The notes beneath the pieces were generated by a model that saw nothing but the letters and a program-made list of their open reading frames with translations, did not search any database and was not told where the DNA came from. Of a stretch of 64,000 nucleotides of DNA, positions 10,286 to 21,914 are shown piece by piece (within the stretch, counting starts at the first letter, position 1; each line of letters begins with the position of its first letter). Origin of the DNA: Oenanthe sinensis (taxonomy: Eukaryota; Streptophyta; Magnoliopsida; Apiales; Apiaceae); contig CM053802.1 in the NCBI GenBank assembly GCA_028671895.1, forward strand, positions 36,866,201-36,930,200, written 5' to 3'. The position numbers and the translations under genes were made by a program.

Positions 10286-12415
10286 CTATGATCTTCTGCT
10301 TGCTTGACTTGAATCTTGCTTCTTCTTTGATCTTGTCTCGGAGTAATGTTGCCTCAGCTCTTCTTCATTTTCTTCTAATCTGGCTTTTACCAAATCCCTC
10401 GCTTCAACTTGAAGAGTATTAACATGAGGTGGATCTTCTAAATTATTAAAAACTTCTGTGAGAAATGCAGTTGAATTTGTCTTTGAGATAGACTCGAAGG
10501 CTAGTGATTGTCTTTTTAAAAACACAAACACTATCATTCTTTTTGGAAAGCCTTTCACTCTATTACTGTCATGCATAGAATCTTATGCTAATTTCTCCAT
10601 CAGAACATCTTGTATGATCCTCAAAGCCTTCTTATCTGATTTGACAGTGGATCTCTTAACCCTAGAAAAGACTTTTTTGATGATGTAAGAATTGTTCCTT
10701 TTCATCTTTGAAAGTTCCTTTCTCTTCTCCACTCCATCTTTCTTGAACAAGAAGTACTTTGTTCCATTTGGTTCATTTTGGATGCAAGGTTCAGAATTCT
10801 TAATAGTTTTAAGTTCTTCAGTGCCATCCTCCTTTATAACATACACTGGATTTTGATAGTATCTAGTTGTCTCCATAAGATATCTTCCTGATGTTTTGAT
10901 AGATCTGTTCAGCCTGAATGCATAGATTAACTCAGCAACTTTAAGATCTTTTTCAATTCTATTCTTCTTTCTTCTACTTCCCTCTACATACCGCATGAAC
11001 ATCACTTGGCTTGACTCCAGACCTTCATTAGACAAAGTTAGATTGTGCAGAGTTGTTTCTATATACTACTTGACCACCGGAGGCTTCTCAAATGCTTCGA
11101 CACTGATCTCAATAATCTTCTATTTAATTAGATCTCTCAGTATCTCATTCGACCTATGTCCCCCAAAGATGACTTTCCTTTTCAGCACATACAACTCCAC
11201 TATATTCATTTTCTCGAAGCTCTTTGTCGACAAGATTCTCGATCTCAGTGTTGTTGAATTGATATACATCTTCCAACTGGATTTGAATGCACAGACTGAC
11301 ACACTTGTTACTTCTTCTGATGGAACAGCGTAAAACTCATGAACATCTTGAAATTTTCCCCTTATGGTTCTGAACAGGTAAAGGACTTCTCTATCTTTCT
11401 TTTGGCTTAAAGTTAGTTCTTTCTTCTCCAACAGACTTATTGCTTCATCCTATTCAGGACCAACCTTAGTTTCAATGTCCTTGATTCTATTTCTTCTTTC
11501 CATAGCATGTTGAACTCTTTTTAACTTTCTTTTCATTAAGTCCTAATCTTGAGCTACATCTTGAGTAACAACTTCATCCACACCAACTAGAAGAAAGTCA
11601 TTATCAAATGCATACTCCTCGGAAAATTCCTCTTCAACATCAATACCTGCAGCCTTTGTAGTCTCCTCTATCTCATTTTCAGTAGGAATATCCATTGGCA
11701 CATAGGGTTCAAAGATTTCACCTTCCTCTAGTTGTCTTGCTCCAGGCCTGTAAAAGATATCTGTCTCCCCTGAGCTGTATATTCCATTATCCTTTCTTCT
11801 TTAACTTTTTCTTTCTCTCTTCTCCCCCCCAGTTGGGTTATCCTCCCTTTTGACCGGAGTTATCTAAGCTGTTGAAGTTGATTGTTGAGTAGTAGGATTT
11901 TTCTGATCCATCCGCTATTGTACTAAATTTTTAAGATCTTTCAAGCTATTCCTCTACTGCTCTTGCACTTCCAAGATCTTTCTTAAAGAATAGTGAATTT
12001 CAATGACTTGGGCCTCCAGATTTAGAATCTTTTGGATGTGTTCTGTGTATGCATTTTGTGGGGTGTTTATTTGGTTAGTGGGTGTCTCACTGCTCACTAT
12101 TATTGTTTGTACACATCCCTTAACACTCACACTCGGCTGATCAGGGTCAGGGAATAGAAGATCACTTAGGTTAACTATATCACTCATTTCATTGATAGCA
12201 TCCTGATCTTCTGTACCTGCATATAAATCCCTATCCCTTCTATGGGTAGGTTCCCTCTCCGCCTGACCGCTTCGGGTGTGGAAAACTCCTTTTTCAAGAA
12301 CTGGGAGAATTAGACCCAGTGTGGTCACCACTATAGATTCTGTAATGATTGGCAGAGTTGAAGAATCTGTGATGCCAGCTGAAGCTATTGAAAGCCTTAC
12401 CCGTTCCAAAGGCAC
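10286..12415 (-). pseudogene. Long accessory ORF of Sirevirus H, unknown function, broken by stops
   Basis: Most of the four open segments (12415-11954, 11431-11120, 11035-10583, 10576-10286) and the stretch from about 11790 to 11431 lie in one frame, together about 710 codons. N-terminal part: low complexity, Thr/Pro/Ser-rich, with FHTRSGQAEREPTHRRDRD. Middle: acidic (EEGEIFEPYVPMD, then EEFSEEYAFDNDFLLVGVDE), then basic, probably coiled-coil helices (KRKLKRVQHAMERRNR). C-terminal part: a mixed alpha/beta-looking region with VAELIYAFRLNRS and YYQNPVYVIKEDGTEEL, ending in a Lys/Arg-rich tail. About eight in-frame stops; at least one frame problem near 11800. The position after pol matches the extra, sometimes env-like, ORF of Sireviruses, but I see no clear signal peptide or membrane helix. 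I do not recognise the protein. Confidence 0.6.
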
Positions 12416-12639
12416 CCTGAATAGGTTCTACCACCGAAGCAGTAAATACTCTAAGTATAAAGTCCACATCCCTTCTAAAGGATCAATTGATATGCTTAAC
12501 AACAAATTATCAATTAATCGAGACAACACAAAAAGGCTATATGTTAAAGATCCAAAGGACAAAAGCACACCTATGGAAGACAGTTTATGATGACTGTGAA
12601 GACTCAATCTGAAGCTGTCTTTCAAACCTTTTTCTAAAA

Positions 12640-13070
12640 TGGAAAAAGGGAAAAGGGAAGATAGGTAGAAACAATCCTAGAATAGGCATTGTAAAAACAC
12701 ACTTGTAGTATATAAACAAGTGTGGTAACATTGTTAGAAAAAGGTATAAGTTAGACAATATTTCTTGAATCAACTGTTCAGCCTTAGAAAAATTTGTAAG
12801 AATAGTTGATTTATTTTCTAACCTTGTAAAAATGAAGCTAGGTTTTTATTTAATCTTGGAACATTGAGCAAAAATATACACTGATGGAAAAACCAATCCA
12901 TCAGTAATTTTAAAATCTCTTTGTTGAATTTATTTTTAGTTTTATTTTTATTTATACATATTCTCTCGAACACTCAAACATCAAGAACAAATATTAAAAT
13001 AATAAAAAGTTTTGATATTTGTATTCAACTCCTCCTTCTACAAATATTGACATTGTTCTGGGAAATAACA
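12640..13070 (+). repeat. Element C 5' LTR, right-hand part
   Basis: Ends ...GGGAAATAACA directly before the PBS. The pyrimidine-rich ATTCAACTCCTCCTTCTAC near 13024 is the Sirevirus LTR end signature also seen in D, E and F. A perfect 8-bp hairpin, CTGATGGA/TCCATCAG, lies at about 12883-12906. The left edge is approximate; the true start (TGTCTGATC in the 3' LTR) is missing. Confidence 0.7.
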
Positions 13071-13072
13071 AT

Positions 13073-13084
13073 TGGTATCAGAGC
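13073..13084 (+). other. Primer-binding site of C
   Basis: TGGTATCAGAGC two bases after the LTR end: the exact plant initiator-Met tRNA complement. Confidence 0.92.
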
Positions 13085-13130
13085 CTAGGCTTTCAACATA
13101 CAGAAAGTTTAAAGATCAAGAACAGTCAAT

Positions 13131-14712
13131 ATGGGACAAAAAGATTCAGGTGTGAAAATTCCAATGTTAGAAAAAGATGAATATTTTGCATGAAAAGTAA
13201 AAATGCATCTGAATCTTCTTTCTCTCGACCCTTCTTATGTTAACTGCATAGAGAAAGGTCATCATGTTCCCATGAAGATAGTCACAGATGTAAACCTTGA
13301 TGGACTTCCTGAACTTGACAAACATGTTTCAAAACTCATCAATGATTTCACATAAGAGGATAAAAAAGAAGTACTTAAAGACAAGAAGGCCATGAACATT
13401 CTGTTTAATGGTCTAGATAAAGATATGTTTGACAATGTGATAAACTGTACTTCATCAAAGGAAGTATGGGATACTCTTCAAATTCTATGTGAAGGAACTG
13501 AACAATTAAAGAAAAACAAGATGCAATTCTTGATTCCAAAATATGAATCATTTCATTTAAAGAGTGGATGAAGAATCTATCAATGATACCTATAGTAGAT
13601 TTCAGAATTTGTTAAATGGATTGAACCTACATGGTAGGGTTTATGCAACTGAGGATACAAATCTAAAATTTCTTAGATCTCTTCTAGAGGAATAGAAACA
13701 AATGATTGTTTCCCTTAGACAATCTCAAAATTTCAAGGATTATACTCTTGAGAAACTTTATGGTATTCTCAAGACATATGAGTTGGAAATCCAACAAGAT
13801 GAGGAGATTGAGAAGAATCAAAGAAAAGAGAAAAATATGGCTTTGATGGTCAAGGAAAATGAAGAGAAGAAGGAAACTGGTTGTGTAGAAGGTTCTGTCA
13901 TGGTAGCTAATGATGCTGTTGAAGAATCATTCAAAGGAAAAGGAAAGGGCAAGTGTGAAGAAATTGAAACGTGCTCACAGGATGATTTGGATGAGATTGA
14001 TGAGCACCTTGCATTTCTGTCAAGGAAATTTTCAAAGCTAAAATTTAAGAGGAATCCAAATGCTTAAAGACCTGGATCCCGGTTTCGAAGTAACAATCAA
14101 AACAAAAATTTGGTTGATAGATCAAAATTCAAATGCTTTAACTATGGATTGGCTGGTCATTTCTCAAATGAGTGAAGAAAGCCAAAACAAGAAAAGGCAA
14201 AGTCATATAATGGTATAGATTACAAAAAGAAATACTTTGACCTTCTTAAACAAAAAGAAAAGGATTTTGTTACTGAAGAGAAAGACCGGGCTGCTGAGGA
14301 TAGTGATTCTGAAGAGTTTATCAATCTAGCTCTAATAGTCAACCATGAATATGAAGAAGCTAGTTCATCATCAAATCAGGTACTAAATACTAACTTTTCT
14401 AAGCTTACAAAAGATGAATGTAATAGTACCATTATTGAAATGTCTAATGAACTATACAATTTGTATGTCACTCTAAAATCTCTAAACAAATAAAACCTCA
14501 AGTGGAAAAACACCATTGATGCCTTAACTAAGAGGAATGTTTTTCTTAAAAATGAACTTGTTTAGATAGATACAAGCAGAAAAGTAAGTATGCTAGAGAT
14601 GAACTAGTGAATAGTTTGAGAATAGAAGAATTGTTAAAAGAACAATTGGCTGAAGAAATTGAAACCATTAACAAATGGAATAGGTCTGCTAAAACGGCCA
14701 AACAAATCATTG
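13131..14712 (+). pseudogene. gag: Element C gag, first part (before K)
   Basis: The ATG at 13131 opens MGQKDSGVKIPMLEKDEYF. The Gag core follows with NILFNGLDKDMFDNVINC and KEVWDTLQ, a frameshift near 13560, then 13702-14067 with YGILKTYELEIQQDEEIEK and LAFLSRKFSKLKFKR. A knuckle remnant FKCFNYGLAGHFSNE (about 14128-14175) has lost a Cys to Tyr and its last Cys to a stop. Then comes NGIDYKKKYFDLLKQ and a coiled coil (MSNELYNLYVTLKSLNK) to the K insertion. At least seven stops. Continues at 23463. Confidence 0.85.
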
Positions 14713-14717
14713 ATGTT
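14713..14717. repeat. Target-site duplication of K, left copy (ATGTT)
   Basis: Five bases directly before the K LTR; identical to 23458-23462. Five-base duplications are normal for copia integrase. Confidence 0.95.
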
Positions 14718-16260
14718 TGTAGGGTTTCGTGACACAAACGCAGCGGAATAAACGTGAAAAATAAATCAAAATAGCGAAACCCTCCGCAGGATCCATGCGA
14801 AAACAAAAGATTTAATTCGGAGATAAAGAATAAATACCTTTAGAAGCTTTAACAGTTCATTAATGGAAGATTAATGGAGGTCCAAAGCTTGTTTAATCAC
14901 CACGTATCCCGCTCTCGCGATCTACGCTCTACGGTATCCACACGAACACTTTTCATGAAGGATTGATGTGTACTAGCACCCGAAAACTTCTTCTCTCTCT
15001 ATCTTCCTCCTCTCTCAGAGCGGCTAGGGTTTTTGTAAAATCTCTACTTAATTAAATCAGCCCATAAAGAGATTATATAGAGAGAGGAATAAGTTTTCTA
15101 ATTATAATCCAATTATAATTAATACTAATCCAAAATTCTAAATTATTTAATTAAGTCTCACTTAATTAATTAATTATTAATTTTGGAATTAGTTTAAGTA
15201 ATTCATTTATTCTATTTATATAATTAATTAAGTTATACTTAATTAATATCATAAATAAAATAAATTACTTATTTAATTTAAATTCATAATTTAAATTATT
15301 TCTCCTTCAAGCGTTCTTTGTGTGTGACCATGTAGGTTATTATTACGTTGGCAACAATTTTAATATCTAATTAAAATTGTAAACAATGAGCGGCATCTAG
15401 TAATACATCATTGCTACCCAAGTAATAATAATAAATCGGTGATTCGATTAAGCCTTTCGTGAATAATGTTCCATGTAATATAATCCCTTTAATCTTGATA
15501 TTATAGATTAAACTCAAGGCATGTCTCGTGTCATCCTCTTCATAATTTAATCTTTATTTTCTTGATCGATGAGTAGACTATTAAAATCAAATCAACATTT
15601 GAGCACGGCCGTGCATTTCATAGTCTCACTCAAACAAGAGGCCAATAATATCACTCCTAAAATTAGGAGGATTAAATCTCATCTAGATCTTTCATATTTC
15701 TCATACGATTCATAATATACCCAATGTCCACTTTTATCATCACCCGGTCAAAGGTAACTTTTAATGTAATCAAAGTATATTAATTCTCGTATAGAAATAT
15801 AATGATTTCAGGTCTAAGGATCATTACACCATTATCACAGTGAGAATTACTTATGACACTTACTTAACATGTAGAATCTCACGGCGGGTCATTCCAGTGC
15901 CATGCATTGATACATGCACTTATGTTCTTGACTTTAGTATCCCCATACCTATGACCAATGAGATGTGGTCATCTGTCAAGAAACATACTAGTCTTTGTGC
16001 ATTATTATTGTCCTTAAATAATAATACTCGACTAGGGAATTCTAGGAATAAGATACTATTCATATAATCTCATTTTTAAGTCACATACTTAAAGATATAT
16101 AATACGTATCAAAATTCCAAGGACATTTATTATGCTTTCAATTTATTACGCAATAAATAAGACATAATAAATAAATAATAATCAATAAAACATAATCCTT
16201 AATAATAAATATTTTCCTTAAAATATAAAAAGTATTGTCTCTAGAGCACAATTACTAACA
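14718..16260 (-). repeat. Element K 3' LTR
   Basis: On the minus strand it begins TGTTAGTAATTGTGCTCTAG and ends CACGAAACCCTACA. The start GTGCTCTAGAGACAATAC parallels the BARE/Angela LTR start. Contains a CTATATAAT TATA box at 15072-15080 (minus) and CT-rich sequence downstream. The 75-residue frame at 15840-16067 recurs in each LTR copy and is not a gene. Confidence 0.95.
15072..15080 (-). promoter_or_regulatory. TATA box in the K 3' LTR
   Basis: CTATATAAT on the minus strand, followed about 55 bases on by AAAACCCTAGCC, a likely transcribed leader. The same motif is at 22269-22277 in the other LTR. Confidence 0.55.
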
Positions 16261-16274
16261 ATCTCCCACTTGCA
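16261..16274 (-). other. Polypurine tract of K
   Basis: The minus strand reads TGCAAGTGGGAGAT between the pol stop (16275-16277) and the LTR. It is identical to the L tract. Confidence 0.9.
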
Positions 16275-19200
16275 CTAGAGCCAATTACCCAAGTATCCAA
16301 TACTCATGGAACTAGTGTGACTTTCGTGCTTCTGCTGCGACAACGCCTTAGTCAGTGTGTCTGCAATATTATTATTAGTATACACTTTACATATATGTAT
16401 ATCTCCTTGATCATTAATCTCATTAATTAGGTGATATCTCCTAAGTACATGTCCAAACAGCCTCTTTGGCTGCTTCACAAGCATCAATATACTCAGGTTC
16501 TATTGTAAAATCAACAATTGTCTTTGCTGTGAACCATTCCAGCATACAACATCTCAATAAAACACAAAGCCAGACAGAACATTAAATTATCGTTATCTGT
16601 CTAGAAACCAGTATCACTGAAACCTCTTACAACTAGCTTCACATCTCCTCCATGTAACAAGAATGAATCTTTAGTCCTCTTTAAGTACTTAAGAATATTC
16701 TTGACTGTCGTACAGTGACCTTCACCTGGATTAGATCGGTATCTACTCATCATGGTTAAAGCATACGAGACATCAGGACAAGTACATATCATTGCATACA
16801 TTATAAAACCAATTGCTGACGCATATGGAATTTTACTCATGCAGTCCCTATCATCCAATGATTTAGGACAAATTTTATTTTGAGATCACTATCCCATGAG
16901 ACATTGGGACATATCCATTTTAGTCTCTTTGCATTTGAAATCGATGCAAAACTTTGTCAATGTATGTACTCTAAATTAGGCCGATCAATCACCTTGATCT
17001 ATCTCTATAGATCTCGATCCCTAATATATATGTCACATCGCCTAAGTCTTTCATTGAGAAATTATTTCTCAACCAAGTCTTCACAGTCTGTAGAGAAGGA
17101 ATGTCATTCCCTATTAGTAATATATCATCAACATATAATACTAGGAATGCCACATGGCTCCCACTAAACTTCTTGTAAACACAAGTTTCATCTTCATTCT
17201 GAATAAAGTCAAACTCTTTTTGACTGTTTCATGAAAACAAATGTTCCATCTCCTCGAGGCCTGCTTTAGTCCATAAATGGATCGACGCAACTTACATACA
17301 TTTCCAACATCCTTTAGATCAACAAAACCCTTAGGGTGTGTCATGTACACATCCATATCTTCTTCAAGGCTCTCATTTAAGAAAGCGGTTTTGACATCCA
17401 TTTGCCAGATTTCATAGTCATAGTAAGCAGCTACAGCAAGCAAAATCCTGATGGACATGACCATAACAATTGGTGAAAAGGTCTCATCATAGTCAATACC
17501 ATGAATTTTCTTGAAACCTTTTGCCACCAATCGTGCCTTATAGGTCTGTACATTAGCATCCATGTCGGTCTTCTTCTTGAAAACCCACTTGCACCCTATA
17601 GGTTTTACCCCTTCAGGTGGATCAACCAAAGTCCATACTTGATTAGTATAAATGGATTCCATCTCAGATTTAATGGCATCCAGCCATCTCTTAGAATCTG
17701 GAGTGTTTATAGTATCTAGGTAGGTGAGAGGCTCATCTTCATCCCAAGCATCACATCACCATCTTGAGTCAAGAGAAATCCATATTATCTCTCGGGCTCA
17801 TGGCGAATCCTACTAAACCTACGAACACCTGTGTTTCTTGAGCAGTATTATTTTTCTTGTACATTCTACTCAGGTTCCTCCACTGGTTCAACGTTATCAT
17901 GTGGGTCTCAAACTTCATTGAGATATATTATCCTCCCACTGTCTCTCAGCAGTTCGAGCAACAAACACTTTGTTCTCGGAAGGATTATAGAAATAATAAC
18001 CCCTTGTTTCAGTAAGGTATTCCACAAAATTACATTTGTCTGATTTTGGTCCTAGCTTGTCAGAGATTAGACGTTTCACAAACGCTTCACATCCCCAAAA
18101 TTTTATAAATGACATGCTGTGACGTTGCTCAGTCCATATCTCATAAGGAGTCTTTTGAACCAATTTAGTAGGAACACAGTTAAGTGTATGTGGAGCCGTT
18201 TACAGGGTGCAACCCCAGAAACTAATTGGAAGATTCATTGACTCAACATTGATCGCACCATGTCCAACAAGGTGTGATTTCTCCTATCAAAAAAAACTTT
18301 TCTTTGATATTTTCTACTTCATCTTTATAGTCTTTGAACTTTTCAAATGATTCGGATTAGTTCTTCAAAAGATACATATATCCGTATCTACTAAAATAAT
18401 TAGTAAATTTTATGAAGTTAATAAAATCTCCTTTTGTCATCGTACACATATGACCAAATACATCACTATGTATAAGTCATACCCATTCAATGATCCCTTC
18501 ACCATGTCCGGTAAAAGGAGCTTTAGTCATTTTACCAAATAAACCAAGATTCGCATCCTTTTGTATGATTCATAATCAAACTTATCCATGAATGCATCCT
18601 TATGTATTCTGAAAATGCGTTTCTTATTAATACGGCCTCAACAACAGTACTAAAGGTAATATTTGATTTGAGTCACTTTAGAACATATAAATTGTTAATT
18701 AGATGTGCAACATTATAAGGCTCATCATCAAAATAGAATAAACAACTATTGTTATAAAATGAAAAAGCCTTTCTTGTCCAAACAAGAAACTGGAATAATG
18801 TCTCTGCCAATTCCAAGCACGCTATAACAATTATTAAGTTCTAAATTTTCCTTATAGGCCAAAAATTAAGTAACGAGTTCCTCGAACCAGAGCAACTATC
18901 TTTACTCCAATTCCAACCCGATACCTTAAGCTTGACCCTTATTGATCATCATCTTCCGATCTTCCAATTAAGCATGACAGTTTAATTTCCAGTCTCCCAA
19001 CTTTCCACAGAAGTGACAATCGTCTTCTTTATCAACACCTCATTCAGACTTTAGAGTCTACTTTAGGGATTGGACTTTGGTTTGACAACGGAACTAGATC
19101 AAATCTTCTCCTTGCCTTTCCATTTTCCTTTCCCTTTTGCATTCCCTATGTTTACCATCAATATCTTAGTAGTTCATGCATTTATTATATTACTTTCAGC

Positions 19201-19735
19201 AGTTCTCAACATGCTTAGCAACTTAATGGGTGTTTTACCAATCTTATTCACTTTATTGTTCATAACAAAATAAGAATAATATTTGTCCTAAGATTGTAAG
19301 ATCAAATCTAACTGTCTCCAGACCAATCTGGAAACCCAAAATATCAATGGTATTCATTATACCCTATAATCTTTAGAACATGTGGTGTAACCGGGTCTCA
19401 CTCTCCCTACTTGTAAGTGTATAGTGCCCTTTCAAATATATCTTGTGCTCAATCGTTTCATAAGCATTTATATGCTTGTATTGCTTCTTAAGCTCAGCAC
19501 ATATATTTGCGAGCATGAGACATGAAACATCAGTCGCAACATCAATTTGCTTCCAATAAGCACTATGATTTGCACATGTTACATTCTCAACTTTAAGAGC
19601 AGGGGAAGAGATTTGACTAATATCGTGGTGCCCGAGGACGATCCTCAAGCTCCTATGTCAGTCAAGGAAATATATTCTCGTCAACTTGTCCTTCTCAAGA
19701 ACTGATCGCATAGAGAAGTTGTTTGTGTTTATCAT
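16275..19735 (-). pseudogene. Element K gag-pol polyprotein, heavily decayed
   Basis: The start is at 19735 (minus), giving MINTNNF and then SVLEKDKLT as in L. Gag pieces lie at 19648-19373; a knuckle (CHFCGKLGDWKLNC, near 19000) has lost its His; protease words (VSCLDKKGF) are near 18780; integrase pieces at 18163-17915; RT at 17662-17141 with WTLVDPPEGVKPIGCKWVF and LYVDD near 17125; RNase H pieces at 16858-16601 and 16487-16275. The last one, VYTNNNIADTLTKALSQQKH, ends at the stop shared with A and L. The 124-bp RNase H deletion (near 16450) is the same as in A. Stops and frameshifts occur every 100-300 bases. Confidence 0.9.
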
Positions 19736-20153
19736 TTGATATCTACAATATTAAAGTGCATAAAATAAACTAGGTTGCAAATTTAATATTAATTATGTTT
19801 AAGTGATTATGGTATATCATCATATACCTCCCACTATTTTATCAAACTAATAGCCCTTACTATTAATTTGGAAAGTATATCCCATAATTCTTTCTAGTGA
19901 GCCAAGATCCATATTTCGTCATCTCCTAAGTCAACCACTGGAAGTCCTTAGAAAATGATTATTTAGGTAGACAATAGTTGTCAATTATATCATATATAAT
20001 TCTTGGATAGTTTGGTGAACAACGATTGATCTTATCTATCTAATAGACTTTTAACCAAACTCTATGCTTCTAAGTTCATAATAGTTGAATATAACCGTTT
20101 ATTTTCACTTATTATGACGACTCAGTTAAGTTAGACCCAATGATACAACGGCC

Positions 20154-20173
20154 GAATATAACCGTTTATATTC
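20154..20173 (-). promoter_or_regulatory. Conserved leader hairpin in K
   Basis: The minus strand reads GAATATAAACGGTTATATTC, an 8-bp perfect stem with loop ACGG, identical to 54257-54276 in L. A partial second copy is at 20087-20106. The site suggests a dimerisation or packaging structure; that role is inferred. Confidence 0.45.
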
Positions 20174-21149
20174 GTCGCATCTCACCACGATAGATAGGAG
20201 TCCCCTGCCACTGATAGTCCTTCCCCTTATCGATCTAGGATTCGATGAGTGTTCATTCATTGGAAAGCATCCGAGTAAAACTTAATATTTTGTTAAGGGG
20301 TTTTAGAAAATTTATAACGATCATGATCACATCATAAAGAGATCCTCAATTTTTCCTTGAACCAAATATTTCAAATCGACATCTTAAATTGATCATTTCC
20401 CATGTAGATGGAGGATACCAATGGTCACACTTAAAACCCATCAGCCTTACGAATACGCATATCCGCTTTTGTCAGAAAATCCCAATTATAGATATCAAAA
20501 ATCCATATTTAATTCCGTGTTTTAAAAATCCATATTTCATAAACACAAGAATCTCATGATCGTTTGTTAATTATAAAATCTTGAATCGTTACAGATTTTA
20601 TCTTGTTTAAGCAAACATGGCATTGGTGTCGTATCTAATACATACATGATTAATCAATATTAAGCATGCATCTCAATTATATCTACGCATACATACCAAT
20701 ACATGCAATCATATACATATATGTAATGTGCGTAAATTAAACGTGTTTGGTTATGGCCCCATCCTATATGATATTTCTAAGCTAATGGAAATATCAAGGT
20801 CAGTCTATGGTGGTTTTAAAAATACTATCTATTACATGTCTTCTTTCTTCATTGCTCCATCATCCCCTTTTGGATCGCCTCCTTGTTTACAAGTCTTCAT
20901 TGATAATTACATTGAATAATAAAAATAAAACTATTCTAATGAAATTACAAGAAGAACTCGAGTTACATTCGAGATAATTAAATTACAATGAATAAACGAC
21001 ATCCAAGTCGTATTTAGAAACCAAAACCATAAATCAAAACCACTATCCTATGGGTCTTTAGGCCATAACCATCCACCATGCTATCATATAACACATATAA
21101 TATATCTCATATTATATAATCATATCATATAATCATATATAACAAATTT

Positions 21150-21800
21150 CGAAATTTCAGAAAATTAAAAACAGATTTCTGAAGACAATAAATCGCTATT
21201 TCGAGGCCCTTAATGACGTCAAACGCCTTACAGACCCCTTGGTGATAGCATAACTATCAGTTTTGTTCATTGGCCCGATTTCAGTCAGAAAACACGTATC
21301 GTTTGCGAAAATCGGATACGGCAGTCAGATTTCTCCAAATCTGACGGTGTTTCAGAAATCGTATCATATACAATTATAAGCATATATCATATATACATAT
21401 ACAGAGATACATACAATCATCATATGATTATACATTACATGAATATCATATATTCATAATATATACATATATATACTCAAAATTTTAGAAAATCAAATAA
21501 TTTTCAGAAAATCATAAATCACCGTTTTGGAGGCTGTAACGACATCTAATGGCTTACAGACGCAAACCTGCCTATTATCAGTATTGCTCAGTGACCCGAT
21601 TCCAGTCATAAAACACATATAGTTTGTGAAAATCGGACAACGGATACAGATTTCAGAAAATCAACGGCAGCCGTTTCAGAATTCGTATCGAATACGATTC
21701 TCATAATAAGAACAAACATGTATCATATACATACATCAACACACATAATCATCACATGATTATATATCATAAAATATCATATATTCATAATATATATAAA
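21150..21800. repeat. About 321-bp imperfect tandem duplication in the K leader
   Basis: Two diverged copies, about 21150-21470 and 21471-21800. Landmarks recur 321 bases apart: CCCGATTTCAGTCAG at 21274 and CCCGATTCCAGTCAT at 21595; each is followed by AAAATCGGA and later by CATATATTCATAATATAT. Divergence between copies is well above that of the LTRs, so the duplication is older than the insertion. Confidence 0.8.
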
Positions 21801-21901
21801 CATATACATATTGTATCAATATAAAATCATGATAGATCGCATACATGCTTATATATCAAAAACTGTTAAGCACATAACCGAATTAAAACGTTTCGCAAGT
21901 A

Positions 21902-21913
21902 GCACTGATGCCA
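21902..21913 (-). other. Primer-binding site of K
   Basis: The minus strand reads TGGCATCAGTGC next to the LTR end; two mismatches from the initiator-Met tRNA complement. Confidence 0.75.
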
Positions 21914-21914
21914 T

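Larger units (their letters stand above)
10094..12640 (-). mobile_element. Element H: 3' part of a second minus-strand Sirevirus (accessory ORF region)
   Basis: In minus orientation this is the stretch before a polypurine tract and LTR, where Sireviruses may carry an extra ORF after pol. It holds one long decayed ORF (12415 to 10286) and about 190 bases of 3' UTR. Pol of H should lie to the right but is replaced by the LTR of C. From 12416 to 12640 the minus strand shows only short frames I do not recognise. The right boundary is approximate. Confidence 0.65.
19736..21901 (-). other. Element K 5' leader
   Basis: About 2.2 kb of untranslated AT-rich sequence between the PBS and the gag start, as in Angela/BARE elements. 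The gag-proximal 0.6 kb matches the L leader closely although the genes have diverged; it includes a conserved hairpin at 20154-20173. The distal part has a 321-bp tandem duplication. No gene is seen. Confidence 0.8.

Noticed and set aside
12276..12590. 104-residue + strand frame near the H/C boundary
   Set aside because: Overlaps the minus-strand accessory ORF of H, which has the better support; no domain.
15840..16067. 75-residue frame repeated at 23037-23264 and 29973-30200
   Set aside because: Recurs only because it is inside three copies of the same LTR; wrong strand for the element and no domain.
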